64,000 nt of DNA from Gammaproteobacteria bacterium (GCA_028293765.1 JAQGOG010000012.1:57860-121859); one strand, 5' to 3'; positions 10,884 through 19,992 are shown, numbered from the stretch's first letter. Program-made: numbers and translations. Notes: generated by a model not told the origin, from the sequence alone.

Positions 10884-11723
10884 TCAATTGTCTGGGACAC
10901 CAGTCGCTCCCCGCCCGGCCGCGTCAGCAAGGCCGCGGACATTACGCCAGTTTGAGCCGGCGAACTGAGCCCCGTTCAGCTTGGCTGACGTGAAATCGGT
11001 GTCGATGAAGGTCGCCTCTCGCAAGTCGGCGTTCGACAGGTCCGCGCCCGATAAATCCGCACCGGAAAAGTCAGCTCGCACAGCTTTGGCGCCGGCCAGC
11101 CGGGCATGCGACAGATCCGCAAAGCTGAAATCCGCGCGCGACACGTCGGCTCCCGAAAGGTCGGCGGCGTTGAATTTGGCGGCGGTGAATCGCGCGTTCA
11201 TCAGGCCCATGGATTGATTCGTCATATCGGCGCCCGCGTGCAGGTTTCTGAGGACTGCCCCTTCGAGGCGCGCGTGGTTCATGTCGCCTATGAAACGTGC
11301 GCCGCTCAAGTCGGCGCCGCGAAAGTCCGCGCCGGCGAGCTGCATGGAGAACATTACCGCGTTGCGCAAATCCGCCTGTCTGAAATCGGCTCCCTCGCCG
11401 AAGCTGACGGTCAGATTGCAGCCCGCGAGAGTGGCGCCGTGGAGGATGGCCCGATTGAAGACCGTGGCACTGAGATTGGCGCCCTTGAAATCGACTCCGG
11501 ACAGCTCGAGGCCGCTCAGGTTCTTTGCGGACAGTTCCGCCGGCGCGCGCGTGGAACTATTGGCAACAGCCGCGACCACCTGATCTTTCGTAAGCCGCTC
11601 GTGACCTGGCCAGTCCTGCGCCGTTGCCGTTCCCACGAATAGAATCAGCACGCCTGCCGTACAGGCGGCGGCAACCACGCGTGCCCAGTGAAGCGAGCGA
11701 TTGACGTGCGCTGAAATCATCAC
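10884..11723 (-). CDS. Exported pentapeptide-repeat protein
   Basis: 279 residues with a hydrophobic signal segment (about 15-35, ending TATAQ). Residues 62-260 are tandem A(D/N)LXX repeats (GADFRQADLRNAV, GADLSGADLSNADL), which fold as a right-handed quadrilateral helix. The N-terminal 25 mature residues (HERLTKDQVVAAVANS) are not repeats. The ATG overlaps the stop of the upstream 73-residue gene by 4 nt, so they form an operon. No functional residue can be read from such repeats. Confidence 0.85.
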   Translation of the reverse strand: MMISAHVNRSLHWARVVAAACTAGVLILFVGTATAQDWPGHERLTKDQVVAAVANSSTRAPAELSAKNLSGLELSGVDFKGANLSATVFNRAILHGATLAGCNLTVSFGEGADFRQADLRNAVMFSMQLAGADFRGADLSGARFIGDMNHARLEGAVLRNLHAGADMTNQSMGLMNARFTAAKFNAADLSGADVSRADFSFADLSHARLAGAKAVRADFSGADLSGADLSNADLREATFIDTDFTSAKLNGAQFAGSNWRNVRGLADAAGRGATGVPDN

Positions 11724-11941
11724 GGCCGATTCTTCTCGAGGAATTTCTGCCGCCGATCCACCGCCTTCTTCTGTGCCCCGGCAGCGCGCCGATACGAGCT
11801 CAGGGCGGCACCCTTCGCAGGCCCCTCGGGTGCGTCCATCAAGCGCCGGAAAGCGTCTCGCTCTGCGTCGAGGAGTTGGGACAGTACCTGCTCGATTCGC
11901 TCAACCTCCTCGAAGAAGTCTGCGCGTCTCTGGCGTGGCAT
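11720..11941 (-). CDS. Small coiled-coil hypothetical protein
   Basis: 73 residues, charged and helical (DFFEEVERIEQVLSQLLDAE), with a basic C-terminus. I choose the ATG at 11941, behind GGAG, giving MPRQRRADFFEE; a longer frame upstream has an unconvincing 43-residue extension. It overlaps the pentapeptide-repeat gene by ATGA. No family recognised and no signal peptide. Confidence 0.6.
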   Translation of the reverse strand: MPRQRRADFFEEVERIEQVLSQLLDAERDAFRRLMDAPEGPAKGAALSSYRRAAGAQKKAVDRRQKFLEKNRP

Positions 11942-12207
11942 GGTGCGCTCCAACCCGGAAAGGGGGCTGTAATTTAGCATGGGGTCGGCGGGGATCCTCC
12001 AATGGCAGGCAGCGCGGGGCGGACCCGGCGCCAGGACCTGCTGCGTGAGACCGGCTGCAAGCTTGAACACAACGTGTCAGAGCCTCGGCCGCCACAGTAA
12101 TGACAGCGGGTCGGATCGGTGGGACAATTCTTCCGTCGGCGGCATCGCAGGCGCGTGCCTGCCATGCTGCCGGACTCGAAGCTGGGCCGCTTGGCCCGGG
12201 AGGCTTT

Positions 12208-12576
12208 ATGACACCGAAACGATGGCAGGACTGGACCAATGCAGTCCTGGGTTTGTGGATGTTGGCATCGCCGTCACTCCTTGGATTCGCCGTGGCGGGC
12301 AATCCCGCAATGCGGGCCGCCTGGATCCTGGGTTTGGCGATCGTCGCGTTTGCGGGTATTGCCGTCTACATGCCGAAGGCTTGGGAGGAAGCTCTCAACA
12401 TCATCCTCGGCATCTGCCTGCTCGCATCACCCTGGGCGTTGGGATATAGCGATCAGGTACGGCCGACTACGAACGCAGTGATCGTCGGATTGCTCGTGAC
12501 CGCTCTTGCGGTCTGGGCGATGCTCATGGATACCGCAGTTCAGAAGTGGTGGCACGAACGCCACCTGACACGCTAG
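12208..12576 (+). CDS. SPW-repeat membrane protein
   Basis: 122 residues with four hydrophobic segments. Two repeats carry the SP(W/S) signature: LWMLASPSLLGF near residue 17 and CLLASPWALGY near 71. This is the SPW-repeat family of small bacterial membrane proteins of unknown role. Start at the ATG behind GGGAGG. Single gene, convergent with the porin. Confidence 0.82.
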   Translation: MTPKRWQDWTNAVLGLWMLASPSLLGFAVAGNPAMRAAWILGLAIVAFAGIAVYMPKAWEEALNIILGICLLASPWALGYSDQVRPTTNAVIVGLLVTALAVWAMLMDTAVQKWWHERHLTR

Positions 12577-12693
12577 CCGTTCGGCGCTAATGACAAACGG
12601 CCGATGGCGCACGTGCGGACGGGACGGATGCCGTTCGTGCGTGCGGAGGGAGCGCGTGGGCGCCCCGTTCGGGCAGAGCGCGCGCTGGCCCAC

Positions 12694-14025
12694 TCAGAAC
12701 TGCACATGCAGGCGCACAGCCCCGATCGACACCGGACCGCGATCGCGGTTGTAAGCCGGATTGTCGACCCATTGATAGTCGAGGGTCAGGTGAACTTGCT
12801 GGAGAACAGCCACATCGTAGTAGCCCTCTACGATCCGCTCCGGTCCCGGATGCGGTAGTTGGCCATCGCCCACGAGAATGCCCAGCCCGCCGGCGTTCAG
12901 ATAGCGTTCGCGTGCCGCGGAGATGCCGTTGACGATCACGGCCAGCCCGACGGTATCGTGAGAACGGCCCCAGCGCGGTCCCTTCAGTGACAATCCCACC
13001 GAGACGGTACGGTCGATATCGGTGAACTCGAACGCTTCTACGTTGCCCGCAGCCTTGCCGACACGCGCGAACATTCCGAGATCGGACGCGAGCTGCTGCT
13101 CGAAGCCAAGACTCGCGCCGAGGCGACTGCGGTAGCTGCGCACCGCGGCGATATCCACTGGAGTACCCGTGCGTTGCGCAAGTTGCACGGCATCATCGAG
13201 ACGCCCCATCCGGCCCCGATTGTCGAAAACTGTGAGGAGCAGCCGACCGGGAGCCCCGCGGATTTCGTGACGCTTCTCGAGTTCCGCAGTGAGCTCGAAT
13301 TCGTGCAATCCGGGGTCCAGATGCTCACTGTTGGGCACGTCAGATAAATCGAACAGCCCCCCGCGCAGCGTCCACGGTCCTTGATACCACTCGACGGCCG
13401 CGCCAACGGTATAACCCCAGGCATCCGCCGCGTAGTCAAATGTGCCCGCATCCACGGCGGCCCAGTTCAGGAAATCCACACGCGGATCGTGAGCGTATTG
13501 GTTCGTGTCGAACACGTCCCCGACGGCGAATTTTCCGACCGTGAAGACCAGGCGGTTGGGGCTGCGCTGACCCTCGAACTGGTTTGCGCTGCCCTCGACC
13601 GCCTCACGCGTGTCGTCCAGGTCGACGGTCTGGCGCACAAACAGGCGCGGCAGCCGCAAGTACGGCTTGTTCTTGCCGACCTTATAGGCCTCGCCGCTCG
13701 GAAATCCCGCCACTCCGAGGGTATTGTCCAAGCCAAAACCCTGGTCGATTTCCGGGTTGATCCAGAGCTCGGCACCTGGCCACAGACGTGCTCCCAGATA
13801 CAGGGTCACATCGGTGGTTTCCCGGCCCATACGGGGAGAAAGGCTATTGGCGCCGCTGTAGGGAGCACGGAAGCCGGAAGTCTCCTGCTCCACGTAGGTT
13901 GCCTGCCAGTGAATCGAAAACCGGCCGGGAGCATCCGCCGCGTCGCCGTCGGGTGCGCCGATCCCGTACCCGAGAAGGACCGCGGCAAGCCGCAGGCGCG
14001 CCGGAAAACTCAACTTGCGTAACAT
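12694..14025 (-). CDS. OprB-like carbohydrate porin
   Basis: 443-residue outer-membrane beta-barrel protein. A signal peptide precedes IHWQATYVEQETSGF, and GRETTDVTLYLGARLWPGAELW followed by INPEIDQGFGLDNTLGV matches a family annotated as carbohydrate-selective (OprB-type) porins. It ends with an aromatic residue (RLHVQF), as barrel proteins do. I start at the ATG giving MLRKLSFPAR (behind GGAAGAG). It is divergent from the rcnR-like gene; the metal operator lies about 150 bp upstream, so co-regulation is possible but unproven. Confidence 0.78.
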   Translation of the reverse strand: MLRKLSFPARLRLAAVLLGYGIGAPDGDAADAPGRFSIHWQATYVEQETSGFRAPYSGANSLSPRMGRETTDVTLYLGARLWPGAELWINPEIDQGFGLDNTLGVAGFPSGEAYKVGKNKPYLRLPRLFVRQTVDLDDTREAVEGSANQFEGQRSPNRLVFTVGKFAVGDVFDTNQYAHDPRVDFLNWAAVDAGTFDYAADAWGYTVGAAVEWYQGPWTLRGGLFDLSDVPNSEHLDPGLHEFELTAELEKRHEIRGAPGRLLLTVFDNRGRMGRLDDAVQLAQRTGTPVDIAAVRSYRSRLGASLGFEQQLASDLGMFARVGKAAGNVEAFEFTDIDRTVSVGLSLKGPRWGRSHDTVGLAVIVNGISAARERYLNAGGLGILVGDGQLPHPGPERIVEGYYDVAVLQQVHLTLDYQWVDNPAYNRDRGPVSIGAVRLHVQF

Positions 14026-14173
14026 CAGGTCTCTTCCGGGTGAGCGAGCAGCGATCGGGCCACTGCCGGGGGAACAAGCCACGCGCCGCCCCCGCAGATT
14101 GAGACGGCGCGGATTGTTTTCCCGCGCCGCGCCGAAGTCAAGCGAACAGGGCGCTCTTGCAGGCGACCTCTGG

Positions 14174-14213
14174 TACCATACCCCCCATGGTATGGGATAC
14201 CCCCCACCCTATA
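14174..14213 (+). promoter_or_regulatory. Tandem C6-tract operators for the RcnR/CsoR-type regulator
   Basis: Two adjacent sites. The first is TACCAT-A-CCCCCC-ATGGTA, an exact inverted repeat around a C6 tract. The second, 14195-14213, is GGATA-CCCCCC-ACCCTAT. RcnR and related regulators bind G/C tracts of about six bases flanked by TA-rich inverted repeats. The second site ends just before the AGGAGG of the regulator gene, as expected for autorepression. Confidence 0.85.
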
Positions 14214-14227
14214 GGAGGTTGCGAGCC

Positions 14228-14506
14228 ATGGGACACACGATCCAGGAAAAAACCAAGCTTCTACAGCGCGTTCGCCGCCTGCGCGGCCAGGTCGATGCCA
14301 TCGAGCGCGCGCTGGAGGCGGATGTCGACTGCGCCCAAGTCATGCAGCTCACTGTGTCCGTGCGGGGTGCTTCCAGCAGCCTTATGGCCGAGCTCCTCGA
14401 AGATCACATCCGCATGCACGTCTCGGATCCCGCACACGAGCGGGATCGAGAGCGTGCCAAAGGCGCGAAGCACCTCATCGAAGTTGTACACGCTTACCTG
14501 AAGTGA
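14228..14506 (+). CDS. RcnR/DmeR-type nickel-cobalt-responsive repressor
   Basis: 92-residue all-helical CsoR/RcnR-family repressor. Counting from the chosen ATG gives His3, Cys35, His60 and His64, the four-residue HCHH signature used by RcnR for Ni/Co. This argues against the copper (CsoR) and formaldehyde (FrmR) branches. Start behind AGGAGG. It lies 14 bp upstream of a CDF exporter, with tandem C6-tract operators in front, so it probably represses both genes until metal binds. Confidence 0.9.
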   Translation: MGHTIQEKTKLLQRVRRLRGQVDAIERALEADVDCAQVMQLTVSVRGASSSLMAELLEDHIRMHVSDPAHERDRERAKGAKHLIEVVHAYLK

Positions 14507-14520
14507 TACGAGAGCGAGTC

Positions 14521-15507
14521 ATGCCCGAACACGCACAGCACGAACACCGGCACGATCATGGCCACGGTCATGATCAGGGCCATGGGCATGGCCATGGCGC
14601 GACGGGCCACGCTCACCACCATCGGGCGCCCACGAGCCAGAGCCAGTTGTTCTGGGCGCTTCTTCTGACCGGCGGCTGCATGGTCATCGAGGCGGCCGGC
14701 GGCTGGGTCGCAGGCTCCCTGGCGCTGCTCGCCGATTCGGCCCACATGCTCACCGATATGGCCTCGTTGGCGATGAGCTATGCCGCGGTGCGCGCCGCCA
14801 GTCGGCCCGCCACCGAGTCGATGAGCTACGGCCATCATCGTTGGCAGGTGCTCGCCGCCTTCGTCAACGGCCTGGCGTTGTTGGTGCTGGCGGTGTGGAT
14901 CGCGACGGAGGCCGTCCTACGCCTGCGTCTCGGCTCGAGTATCCAAGGCAATGTAGTCGCCGCCGTCGCGGCTCTAGGCTTATTGGTGAATATCGCCGCT
15001 TTCTCTGTGCTGGCACGCGGCGAGCGCAACCTCAACGTGCGGGGCGCTCTGGCCCACGTGATCGGCGACATGCTCGGCAGCGTCGCGGCGCTGATAGCCG
15101 GCGGCATCATCATGCTCACCGGGTGGATGCCCGTTGATGCGATTCTGTCGTCAGTGGTCGCACTCCTCATGGTCGTGAGCGGGTGGCGGATATGCCGGGA
15201 ATCCGCGCATATCCTGCTCGAAGGTGCGCCGTCCGACTGCGACCCTGCACGGGTTGAGCGTGAACTGCTGGCACGCGTACCGGATATGACGGACGTACAT
15301 CACCTTCACGTTTGGTCACTGACCGACAAACGGCCGGTCATGACCCTGCACGCGGTTCTCGGCGACGGGGCCGACCGCGACCGGGCGCTCATCGCCATTC
15401 AAACAGTATTGCGCAACGATTTCGGCGTCGAGCACGCCACCGTGCAGATCGAACTGACACCATGCGCTGATGACGACTGCGTGTCGCCTGGAAAAGCCGG
15501 TCAATGA
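14521..15507 (+). CDS. Cation diffusion facilitator, DmeF-like Co/Ni exporter
   Basis: 328-residue CDF transporter moving divalent metal out against protons. The N-terminal 35 residues are His-rich (HDHGHGHDQGHGHGHG). Six transmembrane helices follow, with the metal-site motifs HMLTD (helix 2) and HVIGD (helix 5), and then a cytoplasmic domain containing HHLHVWSLT. An in-frame GTG at 14503 overlaps the repressor stop; I prefer the ATG at 14521 behind GAGAG. The upstream RcnR-type regulator makes cobalt or nickel the likely substrate. Confidence 0.9.
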   Translation: MPEHAQHEHRHDHGHGHDQGHGHGHGATGHAHHHRAPTSQSQLFWALLLTGGCMVIEAAGGWVAGSLALLADSAHMLTDMASLAMSYAAVRAASRPATESMSYGHHRWQVLAAFVNGLALLVLAVWIATEAVLRLRLGSSIQGNVVAAVAALGLLVNIAAFSVLARGERNLNVRGALAHVIGDMLGSVAALIAGGIIMLTGWMPVDAILSSVVALLMVVSGWRICRESAHILLEGAPSDCDPARVERELLARVPDMTDVHHLHVWSLTDKRPVMTLHAVLGDGADRDRALIAIQTVLRNDFGVEHATVQIELTPCADDDCVSPGKAGQ

Positions 15508-16694
15508 AGCTCGCGTGGACCCTGGCGCAGGGGGCGGGCGGCGTCGTGTGCGGGTGTGCCGGTTTCGAGAAATGTCTTCAGACGCACCAGGTCCTCGTCG
15601 AGCTCCGTTTTCGGATCGGCCCTGAATAGCTTCGCGGCCACATGTCCGAGCGCGCCCCCGGGCGGGTTGTACCTCAATTCGACATGGAGCCGGCACCCGG
15701 TTCCGGCTCGCTCGAAGCGGATAATGCCGGTGTGCGCGACGGCGGCGTTGGCGACCGTACGCCAGGCGAGCAGCTCATTGGGCACACACGCCGTCGTCTC
15801 GGCATCCCACTCCACGGAGACACCCGCGGGTCCGGCCACAACCCAATGGGAACGCCCATTCGCGTACCGGCTCACATTGCGGACATTGCGCATGAAAGCG
15901 GGGAAGTTCTCGTAGTCGGACAACACCTCGAATACCTCTTCGATAGGCGCCTCCACGCGGATCGTCTTGCGGATGTCGATGGGACGTCGGTCGGTTCTCC
16001 CCACGAGCCGACGAAGCGGCGCGTTCGTTGCGCCGCGAACCAGGAGCAAGCCGCCGGCGGCCAGGGCGACGATCCCGAGCACGTCGCGATTGCGCGACCC
16101 GAGGAACTGACGCGCTCCGAAGAAGATGAGTGCGCTACCCGAGGTACCCGCGAGCAATCTTGTGGCCGGAGGCCAGCTTTCCTGCAGTAAGGCGAATCGC
16201 GACCGTCGCGGCGGCCGCCCCCCCTGGAGTCCCGGGATTCCGTCGGCGTTCTCGTACACGGCAAGCTCATCCAGCACCTCTCTAACACCGCGCACGGACA
16301 GGACAACCTCCAGGAGCGCCGCATGCTCGCGAGCGAGCACTGTCCCGATCAGTCTCACCCGCCCATCCGCGGTCGCCACGTCAATTGCTCCCGGGTGCGA
16401 GACGGCTCGCCCCAAAGCGGCCCGTACGCGCTCGATCAGCACCTCGTCGGCGGGCTCATCGGCGGTGAGTCCCGCGCGCATACGCGCCTCAACTCCTTGA
16501 GTCCGGTGCAGCAGGTCTCGTCCGGCGCTGCCCACGGCATCGCCGGTATCGGCTGCGGCGCTGCCAAGACGGTCGCGCAGTATCGCGCGGCGGCGGCGGC
16601 CGGTGGCCGGATCTAACCAGTACATGGCGACGGCTCCGAATAGCGCGCCGACCATAGTTCGTGCGATGGGAGTCATGATGGTCAGCACCTCCAA
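15501..16694 (-). CDS. BON-domain and SRPBCC (polyketide cyclase-like) membrane protein
   Basis: 397 residues. The N-terminus has a hydrophobic segment and then RRRRAILRDRLG. A BON domain lies at about 85-150 (IDVATADGRVRLIGTV). Two hydrophobic helices (about 180-220) follow, then a SRPBCC/cyclase-dehydrase domain (about 240-370: IRVEAPIEEVFEVLSDYENF). This combination is found in a conserved family of unknown role. Start may be residue 1 or the ATG six codons later. It overlaps the exporter gene by 7 nt, tail to tail. Confidence 0.8.
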   Translation of the reverse strand: MEVLTIMTPIARTMVGALFGAVAMYWLDPATGRRRRAILRDRLGSAAADTGDAVGSAGRDLLHRTQGVEARMRAGLTADEPADEVLIERVRAALGRAVSHPGAIDVATADGRVRLIGTVLAREHAALLEVVLSVRGVREVLDELAVYENADGIPGLQGGRPPRRSRFALLQESWPPATRLLAGTSGSALIFFGARQFLGSRNRDVLGIVALAAGGLLLVRGATNAPLRRLVGRTDRRPIDIRKTIRVEAPIEEVFEVLSDYENFPAFMRNVRNVSRYANGRSHWVVAGPAGVSVEWDAETTACVPNELLAWRTVANAAVAHTGIIRFERAGTGCRLHVELRYNPPGGALGHVAAKLFRADPKTELDEDLVRLKTFLETGTPAHDAARPLRQGPRELH

Positions 16695-16772
16695 TCCGGG
16701 TCGATATGGGCCAACATGCGCAGCAAGGTGCGCGCCCGGTCGCGCACGGGTAGATCTCCTGCAGTGTGGAGG

Positions 16773-18764
16773 CTAGAGGCCAAACGGATACGTGTCCGGG
16801 ACGCCGTCACGCGCATGTTCCGGCCCCAACGGTGTCACGGCAGTCGTCTCGTCGAACCAAACGAAGGCATCGAACTGCCGCGGAAGAGAAGCCTCGGCGT
16901 AGTGGCTCATGAGCTCCGTATCGGGGCGGTAGATGACCCCGATGAACCGTTCGAGTCGCGGTTGGAGAAGCTGACGGCGAAACGCTTCGTCGCGCCCGAG
17001 ATCGAGTCCGAAGCGCGGCATGCCGGCGTCATGGCAAAGGCGCTCATAGCTTTCAGGATGAGAGGGCAACACTTGTTTTATCTGCAACTCGCCGCCCCAA
17101 TCGCTGGCCGCCGCGACCGTGCCGGCGTGGGTGCCGAAGCCGATTAATGCGGCATCCGTCCCGAAGTGCTCGCGGCAGAGCTGTCCGATGTTCAGCTCTT
17201 CACGCAGCGCGCCCATTTCCGTGTGGCGAGCGTCACCTATGTGAGAGTTGTGCGCCCAGACCACCGCCTTTGAGGCCGCTCCGCCTGCCTCGAGCAGATG
17301 CTGGAGTGTTTCGAACATGTGCGTATCGCGAAGATTCCACGACTGCGCACCGCCGTAGTACATGATCCGGTAGTAACGCTCGGCTGAGGCAATCAGGCGC
17401 GCGTTCTGTACCGCATCCAGGAAGCTATCCCCGTCCCGACGCGCATACTCGAGTTGTTTTTCGAGCAGAGCCCGACATTGTTCGAGTACGGCCTGCTCGC
17501 ATCTGCGAAATCCGCGCGTGAGCGCGGCGCGCCCGTACGTGGAGGGCTCCTTCTGCCACGGCGTGAGACATCCGTAGCGCTCGCGGGCCACGGCGGCTGC
17601 ATCGGGATCGACCTTATCAAGGTACTCGAGAACGGCCGCGATCGAGCCGCGCATGTTATACAAGTCGAGCCCATAAAATCCGGCGCGCCGCTCGGTCTCG
17701 AGCGCCTCGTTATGCGCGCGCAGCCAATCTATGAATGCGGCCACGTCGGTATTGCGCCACATCCAGGTTGGAAAGCGCTGGAAGGGTGGCTCCATCGAGG
17801 TGCCAACTGAGCGGTGGCGCACGTAGCGATCCACAGCGGCGGCATCAGGCCAGTCAGCTTCGACGGCAACAATCGTGAAGCCGTGCTCGACAATCAGCTG
17901 CCGCGTGAAAGCTGCGCGGGCGCGGTAGAATTCGGATGTACCATGGCTGGCTTCGCCCAGCAGAATCACACGGCGATCGGCGTAGCGGTCGACAAAGCGC
18001 GCGAATGCGACATCCTCGGGCGCGGGGAGCGCTTCAGCCGCGTCGGAAATCACCTGCGGGAGTGTTCGTGCGTGCGCCCGGCCGGCCAGACGGTTGCCGG
18101 CCGCGCGCCGGGCATCTTCGGCCCAACCCTGCTCGCCGATCAACGGCACGAATGCCACCGCGCCGAGGTCTTCCTGCTCGTACTCGGTCTCGCTTTTGCG
18201 CGTGATCTTGCGCAGCCGTTGTTGCCACCTCTGTTCGCCGACTGGGATGACCAGACGGCCGCCGATCGCAAGCTGCGCTTTCAAGGCCTGCGGCACGTCG
18301 GGACTCGCAGCCGCCACCAGGATGGCGTCGAACGGCGCGGCGTCGGGCCATCCTCGCGTGCCATCCCCGACCCGCAACTCGATATTGTCATAGCCGAGTC
18401 TGTCGACTCGTTGCTGCGCCGCTTCGGCCAACGCCGCGTGTCGCTCGATGGCGTAGACCTTCGCGGCAATTCGGCTCAGGACCGCTGACGCGTAACCTGA
18501 TCCCGCGCCGACCTCGAGCACACGGTCGTCGGGGCCCACCTCGGCCGCCTCGATCATCTTCGCCACGATATAGGGTTGGGAGATCGTCTGGCCTTCGCCG
18601 ATCGGCAGCGGCCCATCCTCGTAGGCAAACTCTTCGAGCTCGGGGTTGACGAACGCCTCGCGCGGTACCTCCCGCATGGCCTGCAGCACGTGGGAATCGC
18701 TCAGACCGCGCCCGGCGATCTGGACGTTTATCATCCGCTCGTGAGCATGGGAGAGATCTTGCAT
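16773..18764 (-). CDS. Protein-isoaspartate methyltransferase fused to an erythromycin-esterase domain
   Basis: 663 residues, two enzymes in one chain. Residues 1-215 are a Pcm-type methyltransferase: GEGQTISQPYIVAKM and the SAM motif VLEVGAGSGYASAVL. Residues 235-650 are an erythromycin-esterase-like hydrolase with ILLGEASHGTSEFY and VAVEADWPDA, which hold the catalytic His and Glu of EreA/EreB. Start behind GGAG. No signal peptide, so cytoplasmic. The Ere part may hydrolyse another ester or lactone; drug resistance should not be assumed. No operon partner is visible. Confidence 0.9.
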   Translation of the reverse strand: MQDLSHAHERMINVQIAGRGLSDSHVLQAMREVPREAFVNPELEEFAYEDGPLPIGEGQTISQPYIVAKMIEAAEVGPDDRVLEVGAGSGYASAVLSRIAAKVYAIERHAALAEAAQQRVDRLGYDNIELRVGDGTRGWPDAAPFDAILVAAASPDVPQALKAQLAIGGRLVIPVGEQRWQQRLRKITRKSETEYEQEDLGAVAFVPLIGEQGWAEDARRAAGNRLAGRAHARTLPQVISDAAEALPAPEDVAFARFVDRYADRRVILLGEASHGTSEFYRARAAFTRQLIVEHGFTIVAVEADWPDAAAVDRYVRHRSVGTSMEPPFQRFPTWMWRNTDVAAFIDWLRAHNEALETERRAGFYGLDLYNMRGSIAAVLEYLDKVDPDAAAVARERYGCLTPWQKEPSTYGRAALTRGFRRCEQAVLEQCRALLEKQLEYARRDGDSFLDAVQNARLIASAERYYRIMYYGGAQSWNLRDTHMFETLQHLLEAGGAASKAVVWAHNSHIGDARHTEMGALREELNIGQLCREHFGTDAALIGFGTHAGTVAAASDWGGELQIKQVLPSHPESYERLCHDAGMPRFGLDLGRDEAFRRQLLQPRLERFIGVIYRPDTELMSHYAEASLPRQFDAFVWFDETTAVTPLGPEHARDGVPDTYPFGL

Positions 18765-18931
18765 GTCGATTCACTCCGGCACACAGACATAGCGCCAACT
18801 GAAGCCGAGAGGCCAAACTCAAACGCCAGGGACTGCCCGCAATGGCCACACCGCCGCTGTGGCGAAAACGCCGTATCCGTCGCGAAGTTCCGGTCATTGG
18901 ATGCGCCTGCCGCATACACGAGTCCATGCAT
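18731..18931 (-). CDS. Possible small CxxC protein
   Basis: 66-codon frame with ATG behind AAGGTG. It contains one CGHCG knuckle and overlaps the first 34 nt of the methyltransferase-esterase gene in another frame. No family recognised. Weak: composition alone does not distinguish it from chance. Apart from this and the RBS of the fusion gene I see nothing in 18765-19083. Confidence 0.2.
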   Translation of the reverse strand: MHGLVYAAGASNDRNFATDTAFSPQRRCGHCGQSLAFEFGLSASVGAMSVCRSESTCKISPMLTSG

Positions 18932-19083
18932 GTTGACACCTTGAATGTGTGGCGCTCGAGTTACAGCGATCAAAACTTCGTTCTGTCGACGCGCTCTGGC
19001 TCCAGGTGACGCTCAGGACTCGGATTCTGGCGCTCCATTCCGGCTGGATCACCGGGCACGGTCGATGCTCCGCTATGCGGTGA

Positions 19084-19419
19084 ATGGATCGAACACTTAC
19101 CTCGACACTCAAGCCACCCGTCGACTCGGCAACTGCCCGCCGGCGACGTGGGACGCGTGCGCTCGTCGTCCTGGCCACTGCCACGACTCTGCTCGCCGCC
19201 TGCGGTCCAAATCCGAATCCGAGCCCAGTACCCCGCGTCCCAACGCCGACACCGGAGCCGAATCGCGAACCTAATCCGCCGGTGACTCCACAAACGACGG
19301 CCGTCTCGAGCGCCAGCACGGCGCTCCGGCCCGGATTCTCGCCCGCGGGTAGCCATCGACGCAGTGGTGTGCCGCCCAAGGCCGCACAGGAAACGAGGAT
19401 GTCTTGCCAGAGCAACTGA
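19084..19419 (+). CDS. Putative proline-rich lipoprotein
   Basis: 111 residues. A basic N-terminus (ARRRRGTRALVV) is followed by a hydrophobic stretch and lipobox LLAAC at about residue 40, giving a lipid-anchored mature protein. This begins with a Pro/Asn-rich linker (NPNPSPVPRVPTPTPEPN). The C-terminal 40 residues look less protein-like. The long pre-signal N-terminus suggests the start may be downstream. It faces another low-complexity lipoprotein gene. Confidence 0.45.
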   Translation: MDRTLTSTLKPPVDSATARRRRGTRALVVLATATTLLAACGPNPNPSPVPRVPTPTPEPNREPNPPVTPQTTAVSSASTALRPGFSPAGSHRRSGVPPKAAQETRMSCQSN

Positions 19420-19541
19420 GCGATGACCGCTGGCTAGCCATTGTCGTCTTCCTGCCTCGCTGTCGAGCTCGAGTGGCGGGGCGCCGCACCGGGGTCCACC
19501 GCTCTCGCTCGCAAGGCGCTCCCTTTGCGCGGAAAGGTTGA

Positions 19542-19805
19542 CTACTTCGGGGGCGAGCCGCTCGAATCCGGCGGCGGAGTGGTCGTTCCGCTTTGCGGTG
19601 ATTGCGATGATTGATCGGGCGGGGGCGATGTCGTCGAGGGGCTGCTCTGGTCCGAAGGCGGATTCGGCGTCGTGCTCGAATTGGGCGATGACGTGTCGGA
19701 TGAAGGAGGCGGACTCGACGAGCTGGGCGAACTCGATTGTTGCTTCGAGCAGGCGGACACGAGAGCCAGCGTGCTCAGGCACAACACCAGGATACTGCGT
19801 TTCAT
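19542..19805 (-). CDS. Ser/Pro-rich low-complexity lipoprotein
   Basis: 87 residues. Clear lipoprotein signal (MKRSILVLCLSTLALVSAC, cleaved before Cys19). The whole mature part is Ser/Pro/Thr/Gln (SKQQSSSPSSSSPPPSS), probably disordered. ATG is preceded by GAGGTGATCT. Likely a small envelope lipoprotein; no function can be assigned. Confidence 0.7.
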   Translation of the reverse strand: MKRSILVLCLSTLALVSACSKQQSSSPSSSSPPPSSDTSSPNSSTTPNPPSDQSSPSTTSPPPDQSSQSPQSGTTTPPPDSSGSPPK

Positions 19806-19992
19806 AGATCACCTCACTGTCTATCAGGACAAGTACCCCCGGCAGCTTCATTGCGACGGAGTGTACGTAGCAGGCGCCGCAAGGCGCGTTCCTTGGGAGC
19901 GCCGCACGGGTTCGCAGTTGACGCGCGCTTCAGCTAGGCGGACATTTGCCTGGTCGCGGCGCGTCTTCACAACCAATCGGCGGAAGGGGCCC

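Noticed and set aside
10990..11560. Repetitive 15-bp pattern as a tandem repeat or CRISPR
   Set aside because: It is the coding sequence of pentapeptide repeats; no conserved repeat-spacer structure.
14545..14620. Short repeats GGCCATGG / CATGGCCATGG as a possible repeat array
   Set aside because: They encode the His/Gly-rich N-terminus of the CDF exporter; codon repetition, not a DNA repeat element.
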